43,237 nt of DNA from Chitinophagaceae bacterium (GCA_027484165.1 JAIXWH010000015.1:1-43237), one strand, 5' to 3'; numbered from the stretch's first letter, positions 1 through 9,349 are shown. The notes: generated by a model from the letters alone, not told the origin. Made by a program: numbers and translations.

Positions 1-305
1 AAAAAGCGATGATGGCAAACAAAAATCAAAACCCAAACCCTAAGAAAAACCAAAATCCTATCATTATCTGAAAAGATAATGGTGAAAAACCAAAAAAATC
101 CAATATCCGGACTTATGCTAAAAAGCAAAGATAGTCCACGAAAACCAACAGCGTTATCCAAACCTGTTCAAAAACAACCGGGTTATTAATTAACCACTCA
201 AACCAGGAAACTTTTACTAAAATACAGTAAAATCCAACCCTGAAAAACCAAATTGAGTAAATCGGTTAAAAGATTTACTCCTACTTTTTAGTAGGAGTTT
301 TTTTA
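1..305 (+). ncRNA. candidate structured RNA, 5' end off or near window edge
   Basis: This stretch has no convincing gene but is packed with local hairpins joined by A/C-rich linkers that share the motif GAAAAACCAAA (near 43, 83 and 242). Helices seen directly are: 62-69/74-81 (8 bp, GAAA loop); 109-113/133-137 enclosing 116-119/124-127 (AAAA loop); 181-185/191-195; 212-218/226-232 (7 bp) with an extra GGA/TCC pairing at 206-208/233-235; 255-263/272-280 (9 bp); and the terminator 277-285/290-298. The last two helices share bases 277-280, so their outer pairs compete. The T-tract gives plus-strand direction. RNase P RNA, tmRNA and SRP RNA signatures were looked for and not seen. The 5' boundary is unknown and the ncRNA call is inference; two tiny ORFs lie inside (12-71, 79-189). 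Confidence 0.35.
277..305 (+). terminator. intrinsic terminator
   Basis: A perfect 9-bp stem (277-285 with 290-298, TTTT loop) is followed by a run of about eight T. It ends the left-edge transcript about 270 bp before the next gene, which has its own promoter, so it is not an attenuator of that gene. Confidence 0.8.
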
Positions 306-563
306 TTCTATAGCTTCCCCATTTAAACTAATTTGCTTACCATTTAAGTGGTGGGCTATATGATGAAATCAAAATCACTAATACATGAAATTAAATCACC
401 CCTAATATTGTAGGATTAATACTACAAATAAAACATCAATAAATACTACAAAAAATAAACTTCAAACACTCATATACTCTATAAAATCACACTTATTTAA
501 AAAAACAACACATTCGTTATAATTATATTTAATCAACTTCGCATTTAATACTTGTTGATAATT
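306..563. other. AT-rich intergenic spacer, nothing recognised
   Basis: About 260 bp of very AT-rich sequence between the terminator at 277-305 and the promoter at 564. I see only a weak hairpin near 341-354 and no ORF or RNA signature. Confidence 0.6.
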
Positions 564-571
564 TATCTTTG
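564..571 (+). promoter_or_regulatory. -7 box TATCTTTG, near-leaderless start
   Basis: A perfect TAnnTTTG box ends only 4 nt before the ATG at 576. Given the usual position of this box just upstream of +1, the transcript would begin at or next to the start codon. An in-frame TGA at 570-572 rules out an earlier start. Confidence 0.6.
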
Positions 572-575
572 AGAT

Positions 576-1349
576 ATGTTTTTAGAAAATCCAAATAAAT
601 TAGGTCTTATCCCAAAAAAAATCATATCTCTTGTCCCCTCTCAAACAGAGCTACTTTATGATTTAGATTTAGAAGAAGAAACTATCGGCATAACCAAATT
701 CTGTTATCATCCAAAAGAATGGTACCGCAGCAAAGAAAGAATTGGTGGAACTAAAACAATCAACATAAAAAAAATAATTTCGCTACAACCTGATTTAATC
801 ATAGCAAACAAAGAAGAAAACATCAAAGAACAAATTGAAGAACTTGCGAAATCATTTCCAGTTTGGCTTACAGATGTAAATAGTTTAGAAGATGCATTAA
901 AAATGATTAATGATATTGGCATATTAACAAACAGGAAAACAAAAGCAAAAGAAATTGTATCTCAAATAAAAAAATCACTTCCAGATCAATCTAAATCTCA
1001 AAAAGTAAAAAAGAAAGTCATCTATCTCATCTGGAGAAATCCATATATGGGTGTTGGGAATGAAACATTCATCAATGACATGATTTCAAGAGCAGGCTTC
1101 GACAATATGTTGAAAAACAAAAAAAGATACCCTACAATTAATCTGGAAGAATTTGCGAAAAAGAAATGTGATTTTATTTTTCTCTCGAGTGAGCCCTATC
1201 CTTTCAAAGAAAAACACATGTTGGATATCAACAAATTACTCCCCGATGCTAAAGTTATTTTAGTAGATGGCGAATACTTCAGTTGGTACGGAAGCAGATT
1301 ACTAAAATCAGCTGTTTATTTTGAAAAATTGAGAGAAGAATCAAACTAA
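576..1349 (+). CDS. BtuF-like helical-backbone metal receptor protein, no signal peptide
   Basis: A 257-residue protein of the periplasmic-binding-protein fold with a helical backbone (PF01497, BtuF/FhuD-like). Family features are the N-terminal 'KKIISLVPSQTELLYDL' strand-helix, then 'RIGGTKTINIKKIISLQPDLII' in two parts (about residues 56-77), and a C-terminal lobe with 'GVGNETFINDMISRAG'. Classical members bind cobalamin or ferric siderophores for an ABC importer. This one begins directly with the fold: it has no signal peptide or lipobox, and an in-frame stop abuts the start, so no leader can be missing. It is therefore predicted cytoplasmic and its ligand is unknown. No transporter genes are adjacent; the aldolase 57 nt downstream has its own promoter. 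Family confidence is good, function is open. Confidence 0.8.
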   Translation: MFLENPNKLGLIPKKIISLVPSQTELLYDLDLEEETIGITKFCYHPKEWYRSKERIGGTKTINIKKIISLQPDLIIANKEENIKEQIEELAKSFPVWLTDVNSLEDALKMINDIGILTNRKTKAKEIVSQIKKSLPDQSKSQKVKKKVIYLIWRNPYMGVGNETFINDMISRAGFDNMLKNKKRYPTINLEEFAKKKCDFIFLSSEPYPFKEKHMLDINKLLPDAKVILVDGEYFSWYGSRLLKSAVYFEKLREESN

Positions 1350-1384
1350 TCTCTCCTTCTTTTCAGTATTATAGCTGAGTTCCT

Positions 1385-1392
1385 TATTTTTG
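1385..1392 (+). promoter_or_regulatory. -7 box TATTTTTG of the aldolase-accD unit
   Basis: A TAnnTTTG match lies 14 nt before the ATG at 1407 in the 57-nt gap after the metal-receptor gene, giving a short leader. Confidence 0.6.
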
Positions 1393-1406
1393 CAAAAAAT
1401 AAAAAT

Positions 1407-2462
1407 ATGGCAGCAAATATTAAAGAGCTATTAGGCAAAGATGCCGAGTACTTACTGAACCACGAATGTAAAACCATCACTAAACATCAGATTCATTTAC
1501 CTTCTCCAAATCATGTTGAAAACACATGGATTAATAGCAACAGAAACAATCAAACTTTAAATAGCATACAAGGATTATTAAATCATGGAAGATTAGGAGG
1601 TACAGGATATGTTTCCATCTTACCAATAGATCAAGGTATTGAACATAGTGCTGGTGCTTCATTTGCTCCCAACCCCATTTATTTCGACCCTGAAAATATT
1701 GTAAAGCTTGCAATTGAAGGCGGATGCAATGGCATTGCTTCTACTTTTGGTGTACTTGGAATTGTAAGCAGAAAATATGCTCATCAAATTCCAATGATGG
1801 TTAAAATCAATCATAATGAATTTTTAAGCTATCCAAACAAATTTGACCAGGTGATGTTTGGTCAAATTAAATCTGCATGGAATATGGGTGCTACTTCGGT
1901 TGGTGCAACTATTTACTGGGGAAGCGATAACAGCACCAGACAACTACAAGAAGTAGCAACTGCTTTTGAAATGGCACATGAATTGGGGATGGCCACAGTT
2001 CTATGGTGCTATTTAAGAAATAACGCTTTCAAAGTTGATGGAGTTGATTACCATACCGCTGCCGATTTAACTGGACAAGCCAATCATTTGGGCGTTACTA
2101 TTCAGGCAGATATTATTAAACAAAAACTTCCTACCAATAATGGCGGATACAATGCTACTAAACATGGTAAGACTTCTCCACTTGTTTATAGCAATTTAAC
2201 AACAGATCACCCAATCGATTTAACCAGATATCAAGTGGCTAATTGCTATATGGGCAGAGTGGGCTTGATTAATAGTGGTGGCGAAAGTAAAGGAGCTTCT
2301 GATTTAAGTGAAGCAGTGACAACTGCTGTAGTAAACAAAAGAGCTGGTGGCATGGGATTGATTTGCGGACGTAAAGCATTCCAAAGGCCAATCAATGAAG
2401 GAATTGAGCTATTAAATGCCATTCAGGATGTTTATTTAGACAATTCAATAACTATTGCTTAA
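1407..2462 (+). CDS. fbaB: class I fructose-bisphosphate aldolase (DhnA/FbaB type)
   Basis: A 351-residue glycolytic and gluconeogenic enzyme that interconverts fructose-1,6-bisphosphate with dihydroxyacetone phosphate and glyceraldehyde-3-phosphate through a Schiff-base lysine, in the cytosol. It belongs to the archaeal/bacterial DhnA-type class I family. It shows '[13 protein letters not shown]' (about 71-83), '[14 protein letters not shown]' (105-118), 'MVKINHNEF' (131-139), and '[10 protein letters not shown]' (231-240), where K238 is the likely Schiff-base lysine, followed by the glycine-rich phosphate-binding segments '[12 protein letters not shown]' and '[12 protein letters not shown]'. 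The length is typical. It has its own -7 box and lies 27 nt upstream of accD, so the two are probably co-transcribed. Confidence 0.92.
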   Translation: MAANIKELLGKDAEYLLNHECKTITKHQIHLPSPNHVENTWINSNRNNQTLNSIQGLLNHGRLGGTGYVSILPIDQGIEHSAGASFAPNPIYFDPENIVKLAIEGGCNGIASTFGVLGIVSRKYAHQIPMMVKINHNEFLSYPNKFDQVMFGQIKSAWNMGATSVGATIYWGSDNSTRQLQEVATAFEMAHELGMATVLWCYLRNNAFKVDGVDYHTAADLTGQANHLGVTIQADIIKQKLPTNNGGYNATKHGKTSPLVYSNLTTDHPIDLTRYQVANCYMGRVGLINSGGESKGASDLSEAVTTAVVNKRAGGMGLICGRKAFQRPINEGIELLNAIQDVYLDNSITIA

Positions 2463-2489
2463 CCATTTATAAAATCTAAACCAATACCG

Positions 2490-3401
2490 ATGAGATTAGA
2501 TGATGATATAGACTCAAAACTAGGTGGAGATGAATCTTTGGCCGATGCAGAGAAAAGCAGTTGGTTTCGTAGAAAAAAACAGGGCATCTTAACTGATACT
2601 AAAGATAAAAAAGACGCCCCCGATGGCTTATGGGCTAAATGTCCTTCTTGCAACCATATTTGTACCGTTGAGGAATTATCTGAGAATAAATTTGTTTGTC
2701 CAAAATGCGACTACCATCACAGAATTGGAAGTGATGATTATTTTGATATTTTATTTGATGCAAAAACGTCTAAAGAATTGTTTAGCAATGTTATATCAAA
2801 AGACCACTTAGGTTTCGTAGATCTAAAACCTTATCAAAAAAGATTGGATGAAACCTACGCCAAAAGCGACATTCATGATTCAATAACCGTATCACATGGC
2901 AAGGTAAATGGATATGATTTAGTAGTTGCTTGTATGGATTTTGAATTTATTGGCGGAAGTTTGGGCAGTGTAATGGGAGAAAAAATCTCTAGATCATGCG
3001 ACTACTGCATTGAACATACAATTCCATTCATGATTATCAATAAAAGTGGTGGCGCAAGAATGATGGAAAGTGCTTTTTCATTGATGCAATTAGCAAAAAC
3101 ATCTGGAAAACTGACACAATTAAGCAATGCTAAAATCCCTTATATCTCACTATGCACTGATCCTACTTTTGGTGGAACTACCGCATCTTTTGCAATGTTG
3201 GGCGACATTATATGTGGCGAACCTGCTGCCCTCATTGGATTTGCCGGACCAAGAGTTATAAAAGAAACGATTAAGAAAGATTTACCTCCTGGCTTTCAAA
3301 GAAGTGAATTCTTGCTTGAACATGGCTTTTTAGACCTAATCATTCACAGAAAAGATTTGAAAAATAAAATAGCTGATCTTATAATCTTATTTAGAAACTA
3401 A
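2490..3401 (+). CDS. accD: acetyl-CoA carboxylase carboxyltransferase subunit beta
   Basis: The beta subunit of the acetyl-CoA carboxylase carboxyltransferase, which with AccA transfers the carboxyl group from biotin-BCCP to acetyl-CoA to make malonyl-CoA, the first step of fatty acid synthesis. The 303-residue protein has the N-terminal zinc ribbon C51-x2-C54...C70-x2-C73 after 'KKDAPDGLWAK', and the crotonase-like core with 'GGSLGSVMGEK', 'SGGARMMES', 'DPTFGGTTASFA' and 'GFAGPRVIKET'. About 23 residues precede the usual N-terminal 'SWFKRKK' motif (here SSWFRRKK at 23-30), a mildly extended start; no in-frame ATG lies closer. It is 27 nt after the aldolase and ends at a strong terminator; accA is not in the window. 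Confidence 0.96.
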   Translation: MRLDDDIDSKLGGDESLADAEKSSWFRRKKQGILTDTKDKKDAPDGLWAKCPSCNHICTVEELSENKFVCPKCDYHHRIGSDDYFDILFDAKTSKELFSNVISKDHLGFVDLKPYQKRLDETYAKSDIHDSITVSHGKVNGYDLVVACMDFEFIGGSLGSVMGEKISRSCDYCIEHTIPFMIINKSGGARMMESAFSLMQLAKTSGKLTQLSNAKIPYISLCTDPTFGGTTASFAMLGDIICGEPAALIGFAGPRVIKETIKKDLPPGFQRSEFLLEHGFLDLIIHRKDLKNKIADLIILFRN

Positions 3402-3420
3402 TTCAAGATTATTTATTTTC

Positions 3421-3457
3421 AAAGTCCATTAATATTCAATTTTAATGGACTTTTTTA
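3421..3457 (+). terminator. intrinsic terminator of the aldolase-accD unit
   Basis: A 12-bp perfect stem (3421-3432 with 3442-3453) and a run of seven T from 3451 lie 19 nt after the accD stop codon. Confidence 0.9.
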
Positions 3458-3547
3458 GTATTAATATTATTCAGTATACATACGAATACGTAATATCAGT
3501 AAAAAAGATTCCATTTTCAAAAAGTCTAAAAAATTTATTAACAAATT

Positions 3548-3579
3548 TTTGATGATTTCAATTATGAAATATACATTTG
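3548..3579 (+). promoter_or_regulatory. complete -33/-7 promoter of an orphan small RNA
   Basis: TTTG (3548-3551), a 20-nt spacer, then TACATTTG (3572-3579) match both Bacteroidota promoter elements. No ORF follows; the predicted transcript meets a terminator about 60 nt later. Confidence 0.65.
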
Positions 3580-3582
3580 TCC

Positions 3583-3642
3583 TAGTTTTCATAGGGTACG
3601 GATTAAAAACGAACCGGGGTTTCTACCCTGGTTTTCTTTTTT
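3583..3642 (+). ncRNA. candidate orphan small RNA (~60 nt)
   Basis: Between accD and smpB, a full promoter (3548-3579) is followed after about 60 nt by an intrinsic terminator, and nothing translatable lies between. The predicted RNA starts near 3583. It may form a weak CCTA/TAGG hairpin (near 3581-3595), then a single-stranded 'GGATTAAAAACG' segment, then the 8-bp terminator stem 3612-3619/3626-3633. smpB has its own -7 box at 3727, about 85 nt past this terminator, so this is not an obvious attenuator. No known RNA family is recognised; the boundaries are inferred. Confidence 0.4.
3612..3642 (+). terminator. intrinsic terminator of the candidate small RNA
   Basis: Stem AACCGGGG (3612-3619) pairs with CCCTGGTT (3626-3633), eight pairs including one G-U wobble, with loop TTTCTA, followed by TTCTTTTTT. 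Confidence 0.75.
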
Positions 3643-3726
3643 ATACTACTTCTGTTTAACAATTATCCACCCCTACCACTTTTTCACATTCACAAAAACA
3701 AAAATCATACGCAACATTTAACAACC

Positions 3727-3734
3727 TAAATTTG
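3727..3734 (+). promoter_or_regulatory. -7 box TAAATTTG of smpB
   Basis: A perfect TAnnTTTG box lies 13 nt before the TTG start at 3748, giving a very short leader. Its TA is part of the in-frame stop that limits smpB upstream. Confidence 0.65.
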
Positions 3735-3747
3735 CAAAAAACATCTA

Positions 3748-4185
3748 TTGGAATTTTTAAACAGGAAAGCTCATTACGACTACTTTTTTGAAGCAACTTA
3801 TGTTGCTGGAATTGTACTTGCTGGTACAGAAGTAAAATCACTGAGAGATGGAAAAATCAGTTTCAATGATAGCTACTGTATTTTTCATAATGAAGAGCTA
3901 TTTGTACACAGTTTACACATCTCGGAATATGCATTTGGCACCATCGTTAACCATCAACCGCTTCAGGAACGAAAATTACTTCTAAATAAGAGGGAACTAA
4001 AAAAACTTCATTTAAAGATTAAGGAAAAAGGATACAGCATCATCCCAATCAGAATTTTCTTCAATGAAAAAGGTATCGCTAAAATGGAAATTGGATTAGG
4101 AAAAGGTAAAAAGCATTTTGATAAAAGAAATACCATCAAAGAACGAGAAGCAACAAGAGAAGTAAAAAGAAAATATGGGATTTAA
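3748..4185 (+). CDS. smpB: SsrA-binding protein SmpB
   Basis: A 145-residue tmRNA-binding protein that delivers alanyl-tmRNA to stalled ribosomes for trans-translation. It has the OB-fold signature 'NRKAHYDYFFEATYVAGIVLAGTEVKSLRDGK' (split here only for description; residues 5-36), 'LHLKIKEKGYSIIPIRIFF' (about 89-107) and the basic tail 'GKGKKHFDKRNTIKEREATR'. The start is TTG at 3748: the in-frame TAA at 3727-3729 leaves no ATG upstream, and the conserved NRKA motif begins four residues in. It converges on sdaA with a single base between the stop codons. The tmRNA gene is not identified in the window. Confidence 0.95.
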   Translation: MEFLNRKAHYDYFFEATYVAGIVLAGTEVKSLRDGKISFNDSYCIFHNEELFVHSLHISEYAFGTIVNHQPLQERKLLLNKRELKKLHLKIKEKGYSIIPIRIFFNEKGIAKMEIGLGKGKKHFDKRNTIKEREATREVKRKYGI

Positions 4186-4186
4186 C

Positions 4187-5617
4187 TTAGCACTCAGATA
4201 AGCTTAAAGGAACATTTACAGCCAACCCACCATCCGATGTCTCCTTATATTTACTGTTCATGTCGAGGGCTGTATTCCACATCGTTCTGATTACATTATC
4301 CAAACTAACTTTTGCATAATCTGGAGCACTTTGTAATGCGAGCTGACTGGCTGTGATTGCTTTTATTGCACCCATTGTATTCCTTTCAATACATGGAATC
4401 TGAACAAGCCCTTTTATAGGATCGCACGTTAAACCTAAATGATGTTCCATAGCAATTTCTGCTGCCATTAAAGATTGTCTTTGCGTTCCTCCCATACATT
4501 CAGTCAAAGCTGCTGCTGCCATTGCACTACTCACTCCTATCTCTGCCTGACAACCACCCATTGCTGCAGAAATCGTTGCCCCTTTTTTAAATATACTTCC
4601 AATTTCAGATGCAGTCAATAGAAATTGAATTACTTTTTCTTCTTGTTTTTCTTGATTACAAAAAATTAGATAATACTGTAAAACTGCAGGTATAACTCCA
4701 GCCGCTCCGTTTGTAGGGGCTGTAACAATTCTTCCAAAGGAAGCATTTTCTTCATTTACAGCCAATGCAAAACAACTAACCCAATCCAGAATATTATTAA
4801 AACTATTACCAGTTGATTTTATTTGTAGCACCCATTCATCATAGTTAGTATACTCTTTGTTTGCGAGAAGCTTTCTATTAAGCTCAAACGCTCTTCTATT
4901 TACATTTAACCCTCCAGGCAAATACCCATTAGTGTGACATCCCCTAAAAAATGAAGATTTCATAACATCCCAGATACTCCACAATTTTAATTTTATTTCA
5001 GATTCACTAGCCCATGACATTTCATTCTCCATAACAATTTCATGAATATTCATTCCTGTTTTGATGCACCAATGCAATAAGTCTTCTGCTTTATCAATTG
5101 GGAATGGCAAAATTGTTTTTGAATTATTTAAATCACTTTCTCCTTCCTCAACAATAAATCCGCCACCAACTGAGTAATATGTTTTTGATAAATTATCTTC
5201 ATTTTTTAAAGTCGCCAAAAAAGTAAGTGCATTAGGGTGAAATGGAAGTGACTCACTATATAAAAATTCTATATGATCATTAGGCTCAAAATTAATTTCA
5301 TGAATCCCAGCAAGAATCAATTTCTTCATTGATTTTATATCTTCAATTTTTGCTTTTAAACTATTCACATCAAAAGTAACTGGATCTTCTCCACTTAAAC
5401 CTAATTGCACTGCAATATCTGTTCCATGTCCTATTCCGGTTTTTGCCAATGATCCATAAAACAAAATGGATACTCGATTGACATCTTGCAATATTTTTTT
5501 TTCTTTTAAAAAAGTTAAAAATTGTTGCGCTGCTCTCCAAGGACCAAGAGTATGACTGCTACTCGGCCCTATTCCGATTTTAAAAATATCAAATACAGAA
5601 ATTGATTCTTGACTCAA
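4187..5617 (-). CDS. sdaA: L-serine ammonia-lyase (iron-sulfur type)
   Basis: A 476-residue L-serine dehydratase that converts L-serine to pyruvate and ammonia. It is the single-chain form with the beta domain fused to the catalytic alpha domain. Visible are '[17 protein letters not shown]' (14-30), '[17 protein letters not shown]' (228-244), '[15 protein letters not shown]' (299-313) and '[19 protein letters not shown]'. C356, C398 (TCDP) and C409 (PCIERN) are the expected ligands of the catalytic [4Fe-4S] cluster. It lies 7 nt downstream of the small membrane-protein gene at 5625-5969 on the same strand, so the two probably form an operon. It meets smpB head-on with no room for a terminator. 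Confidence 0.95.
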   Translation of the reverse strand: MSQESISVFDIFKIGIGPSSSHTLGPWRAAQQFLTFLKEKKILQDVNRVSILFYGSLAKTGIGHGTDIAVQLGLSGEDPVTFDVNSLKAKIEDIKSMKKLILAGIHEINFEPNDHIEFLYSESLPFHPNALTFLATLKNEDNLSKTYYSVGGGFIVEEGESDLNNSKTILPFPIDKAEDLLHWCIKTGMNIHEIVMENEMSWASESEIKLKLWSIWDVMKSSFFRGCHTNGYLPGGLNVNRRAFELNRKLLANKEYTNYDEWVLQIKSTGNSFNNILDWVSCFALAVNEENASFGRIVTAPTNGAAGVIPAVLQYYLIFCNQEKQEEKVIQFLLTASEIGSIFKKGATISAAMGGCQAEIGVSSAMAAAALTECMGGTQRQSLMAAEIAMEHHLGLTCDPIKGLVQIPCIERNTMGAIKAITASQLALQSAPDYAKVSLDNVIRTMWNTALDMNSKYKETSDGGLAVNVPLSLSEC

Positions 5618-5624
5618 TTTAAAT

Positions 5625-5969
5625 TTATTTAGATGACAGGTTATTTTGTATCGTTTTCTTTTTATTGATTAACTCCTGATACATTTGTTCATTCATCTCC
5701 CATTTAAAATGCATTCTAAAAAACGAAAAAAATAAAACGCACAAAAACAAACCAATTAATATAGGAGCAAAAGAACCGTTTAAATTTTGTGAGATTTTAG
5801 TATACCATTCTGGCGACAAAAAATATACTAATGCAACAGATAGTAATACAGGGAAAGTAAAAATGATTGACATAGGCATCCCTCTCATTAACTTACTCAA
5901 GAAACGACTTTGAGTTAATCTTACTGACTCCCAATACATTATAAAATCCTCTTCTTTTTTTGATAACAT
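5625..5969 (-). CDS. small two-helix membrane protein of unknown function
   Basis: A 114-residue protein that I cannot assign to a named family. A charged amphipathic N-terminus (about 1-30) is followed by two hydrophobic segments, about residues 32-51 ('[18 protein letters not shown]') and 68-86 ('[18 protein letters not shown]'), then a charged tail with '[19 protein letters not shown]', so it is probably a two-pass inner-membrane protein with both ends cytoplasmic. It sits 7 nt upstream of sdaA on the same strand, implying co-transcription. A link to serine uptake or catabolism is possible but unsupported. It is divergent from the HU-domain gene with 50 nt between starts. Confidence 0.7.
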   Translation of the reverse strand: MLSKKEEDFIMYWESVRLTQSRFLSKLMRGMPMSIIFTFPVLLSVALVYFLSPEWYTKISQNLNGSFAPILIGLFLCVLFFSFFRMHFKWEMNEQMYQELINKKKTIQNNLSSK

Positions 5970-6019
5970 GACATAAAATTAGCTGAAAACAATTTAAATA
6001 TAGCAGATAAATTGATATA

Positions 6020-6811
6020 TTGCATATAGTTATGCAACAAATCGTACAGATGAAAATTGAACAACTAATAGTTCAGTTTCTTTTCAAAAAGAAAAAAGTA
6101 AAATTACAAAGCATTGGAGAGTTTACTTTTTTATCTGAATCATCTACGGAAGTTTCCGACGACGATACTTTTTACTTTCCTGAAAATTCAATTCAATTTA
6201 CTTTTAATCCAAAAGCAACACAAGATGATGACTTGATACAATACATCATGTTGCAAACAGGAAAAATAAAACCATTAGCCGCATCAGATCTTGAATCCTA
6301 CATCGTTTTAAGCAAACAATTCTTAAACATAGGAAAGACTTTATTCTTAAGTGATCTTGGCTCTATACAAAAAAACCAAAACAACGAATATCTATTTACT
6401 CAAGGATTATCTGTTCCAATAAAATTAGATATAAACTCCCCTCAAAAAGTTGATACTAATCAAAATGAAAAAGTAATCAGTTTTGCATCTCCAGTAAGAA
6501 AGAAATCAAACAAAATATTTATTTTACCTGTAGCTATTCTGATAATGATCATTTTTAGCATTTCAGTTTTCTACTATTTTATTTCCAATCGAAACAATAC
6601 TCAAATAAACAATCTAACTCCAGTTATTGATAGTGCATCATACAATGATAGTATCAATTTAGTTTCCAATAACAGTAAAATAAACGACATCAACTCAAAG
6701 ATAAACATCAACAAAAAAGACTCTGCACATTTCAGTAATCCCGACTCATTGAATTTATCTTCCGATTCTGGAGCAACAAAAAAACCTGATACTATAAATC
6801 ATATTCAATAA
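6020..6811 (+). CDS. CCDC81-like HU domain protein with one membrane segment
   Basis: A 263-residue protein resembling the Bacteroidota family with tandem CCDC81-like prokaryotic HU domains. The first has 'VKLQSIGEFTF' (27-37) and a strand 'SIQFTFNP' (57-64). The second has 'AASDLESYIVLSKQFLNIGK' (87-106), then 'LFLSDLGSIQKNQNNEYLFT'. A single transmembrane helix follows at about 167-188, and the rest (189-263) is an S/N/D-rich low-complexity tail. Relatives usually end in a SPOR domain that binds septal peptidoglycan; none is recognisable here. ATGs at 6020, 6032 and 6050 are all possible starts; 6050 gives MKIEQLI directly before the HU fold and may be the true one. It ends at the shared hairpin 6814-6842, convergent with groL. 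Confidence 0.7.
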   Translation: MHIVMQQIVQMKIEQLIVQFLFKKKKVKLQSIGEFTFLSESSTEVSDDDTFYFPENSIQFTFNPKATQDDDLIQYIMLQTGKIKPLAASDLESYIVLSKQFLNIGKTLFLSDLGSIQKNQNNEYLFTQGLSVPIKLDINSPQKVDTNQNEKVISFASPVRKKSNKIFILPVAILIMIIFSISVFYYFISNRNNTQINNLTPVIDSASYNDSINLVSNNSKINDINSKININKKDSAHFSNPDSLNLSSDSGATKKPDTINHIQ

Positions 6812-6842
6812 AAAAAGTCTGTTGATAAAATCAACAGACTTT
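6811..6842 (-). terminator. terminator between the HU-domain gene and groL
   Basis: A 13-bp perfect stem (6814-6826 with 6830-6842, AAA loop) is followed on the minus strand by a T-rich tract, so it should stop groESL transcripts. It may also serve the convergent plus-strand gene. Confidence 0.85.
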
Positions 6843-6866
6843 AATCTTTAATTTACTTTTTTATTT

Positions 6867-8516
<1,650 letters not shown>

Positions 8517-8590
8517 TTAATTTTTGATTGTGATTGATAGGAATAAAAAATTCAAAAGTAAAAATCAAAAAAAGATTTCTTTTAACAACA

Positions 8591-8872
8591 TTATACGATT
8601 GCTAAAATATCGCTTTCACGCATAATCAGGTAATCCATTCCTTCTATTGAGATTTCTGTACCAGCGTACTTGCCATAAAGAACAGTATCTCCTGGCTTTA
8701 CTGTTACTGGCTCATCTTTTTTACCAGGCCCTGCAGCCAAGATTGTTCCTCTTTGAGGTTTCTCTTTTGCTGTATCTGGGATAATAATTCCACCAGCTGT
8801 CTTTTCTTCAGCAGCAGCAGGTTTTACAATAACCCTGTCGTGTAATGGAGTAATGTTTAAATTTTTTGCCAT
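8591..8872 (-). CDS. groES: co-chaperonin GroES (10 kDa)
   Basis: A 93-residue co-chaperonin that caps the GroEL ring as a heptamer. It shows '[12 protein letters not shown]' (7-18), the mobile loop '[21 protein letters not shown]' (22-42, GGI contact tripeptide), '[14 protein letters not shown]' and the C-terminal '[13 protein letters not shown]'. It is first in the groESL operon. No CIRCE element is seen upstream; instead an 8-bp inverted repeat lies 57-97 bp before the start (8930-8969). Confidence 0.97.
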   Translation of the reverse strand: MAKNLNITPLHDRVIVKPAAAEEKTAGGIIIPDTAKEKPQRGTILAAGPGKKDEPVTVKPGDTVLYGKYAGTEISIEGMDYLIMRESDILAIV

Positions 8873-8929
8873 AATACTTATTTTTAGTTTATTTTATTTT
8901 TAACACCTCAATAAAACGAGGTTGCTTTG

Positions 8930-8969
8930 AGTATGCTAATACTATACCAATTAAAAATAAAAGCATACT
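8930..8969. promoter_or_regulatory. inverted repeat upstream of groESL, possible operator
   Basis: Perfect 8-bp arms AGTATGCT (8930-8937) and AGCATACT (8962-8969) are separated by 24 nt of AT-rich sequence, 57 bp and more upstream of the groES start. It differs from the CIRCE/HrcA consensus. It could be an operator with the promoter in the spacer; this is inference. Confidence 0.3.
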
Positions 8970-9089
8970 TGACATAAAAAATCAAGGATTGTCAGTATTT
9001 GGAGATGTGTTTGCGTCATTTTTTCAGTCAATTCCTGCTATCCTGTCGACACATTTTTAAAATATGTAAATTTTTAAAATATTTAAGAG

Positions 9090-9124
9090 ATAAAATAAAA
9101 AAGGGATTGACTTATCAATCCCTT
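9090..9124 (-). terminator. intrinsic terminator after the PID-CTERM gene
   Basis: A perfect 10-bp stem (9101-9110 with 9115-9124, 4-nt loop) is followed on the minus strand by a TTTTTTATTTTAT tract. It lies 24 nt past the PID-CTERM stop codon and closes the giant-gene transcription unit. Confidence 0.9.
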
Positions 9125-9148
9125 GTAAAATATAATTTTGAGAATAAA

Positions 9149-9349
9149 TTATTTTCTTTTAACCAGCTTTCTTGCTCCTAGTCCTATACCTGTTGCAATC
9201 AAGATGCTTAATCCTCCATCAATTGGACAAGCAGGGTCAGCAGGATCACATCCTGGGTCAATGGGTTGAGCTGAAGAAATCAAAGGAAATAGAAAAGTCA
9301 AACCAAACAAAACCACTAAAACCAACTGCACTTTATTTATTTTATTCAT
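9149..9349 (-). CDS. PID-CTERM small secreted protein
   Basis: A 66-residue protein with the layout of Bacteroidota PID-CTERM proteins. A signal peptide (about 1-28, ending SSAQ) leads to a short acidic/Cys segment 'DPGCDPADPACP' (about 32-43). The C-terminal sorting-like module follows: 'PIDGGLSILIATGIGLG' (43-59), a hydrophobic helix and a basic tail ARKLVKRK. Such modules are thought to be protein-sorting or anchoring signals, but the processing enzyme and role are not established to my knowledge. The gene is 40 nt downstream of the giant T9SS cargo gene on the same strand and precedes a terminator, so co-expression is likely. The protein has almost no mature domain outside its two sorting signals. 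Confidence 0.75.
   Translation of the reverse strand: MNKINKVQLVLVVLFGLTFLFPLISSAQPIDPGCDPADPACPIDGGLSILIATGIGLGARKLVKRK

Noticed and set aside
1-305. RNase P RNA or tmRNA
   Set aside because: No GAGGAAAGTCC / ACAGAA motifs, no tRNA-like 3' end with CCA and no tag-peptide frame.
8880-9000. CIRCE operator upstream of groES
   Set aside because: TTAGCA-like bases occur, but no GAGTGCTAA partner at 9-nt spacing.
8999-9181. 60-codon plus-strand frame between groES and the PID-CTERM gene
   Set aside because: It spans the terminator hairpin 9101-9124 and the end of the PID-CTERM gene; no family resemblance or promoter.
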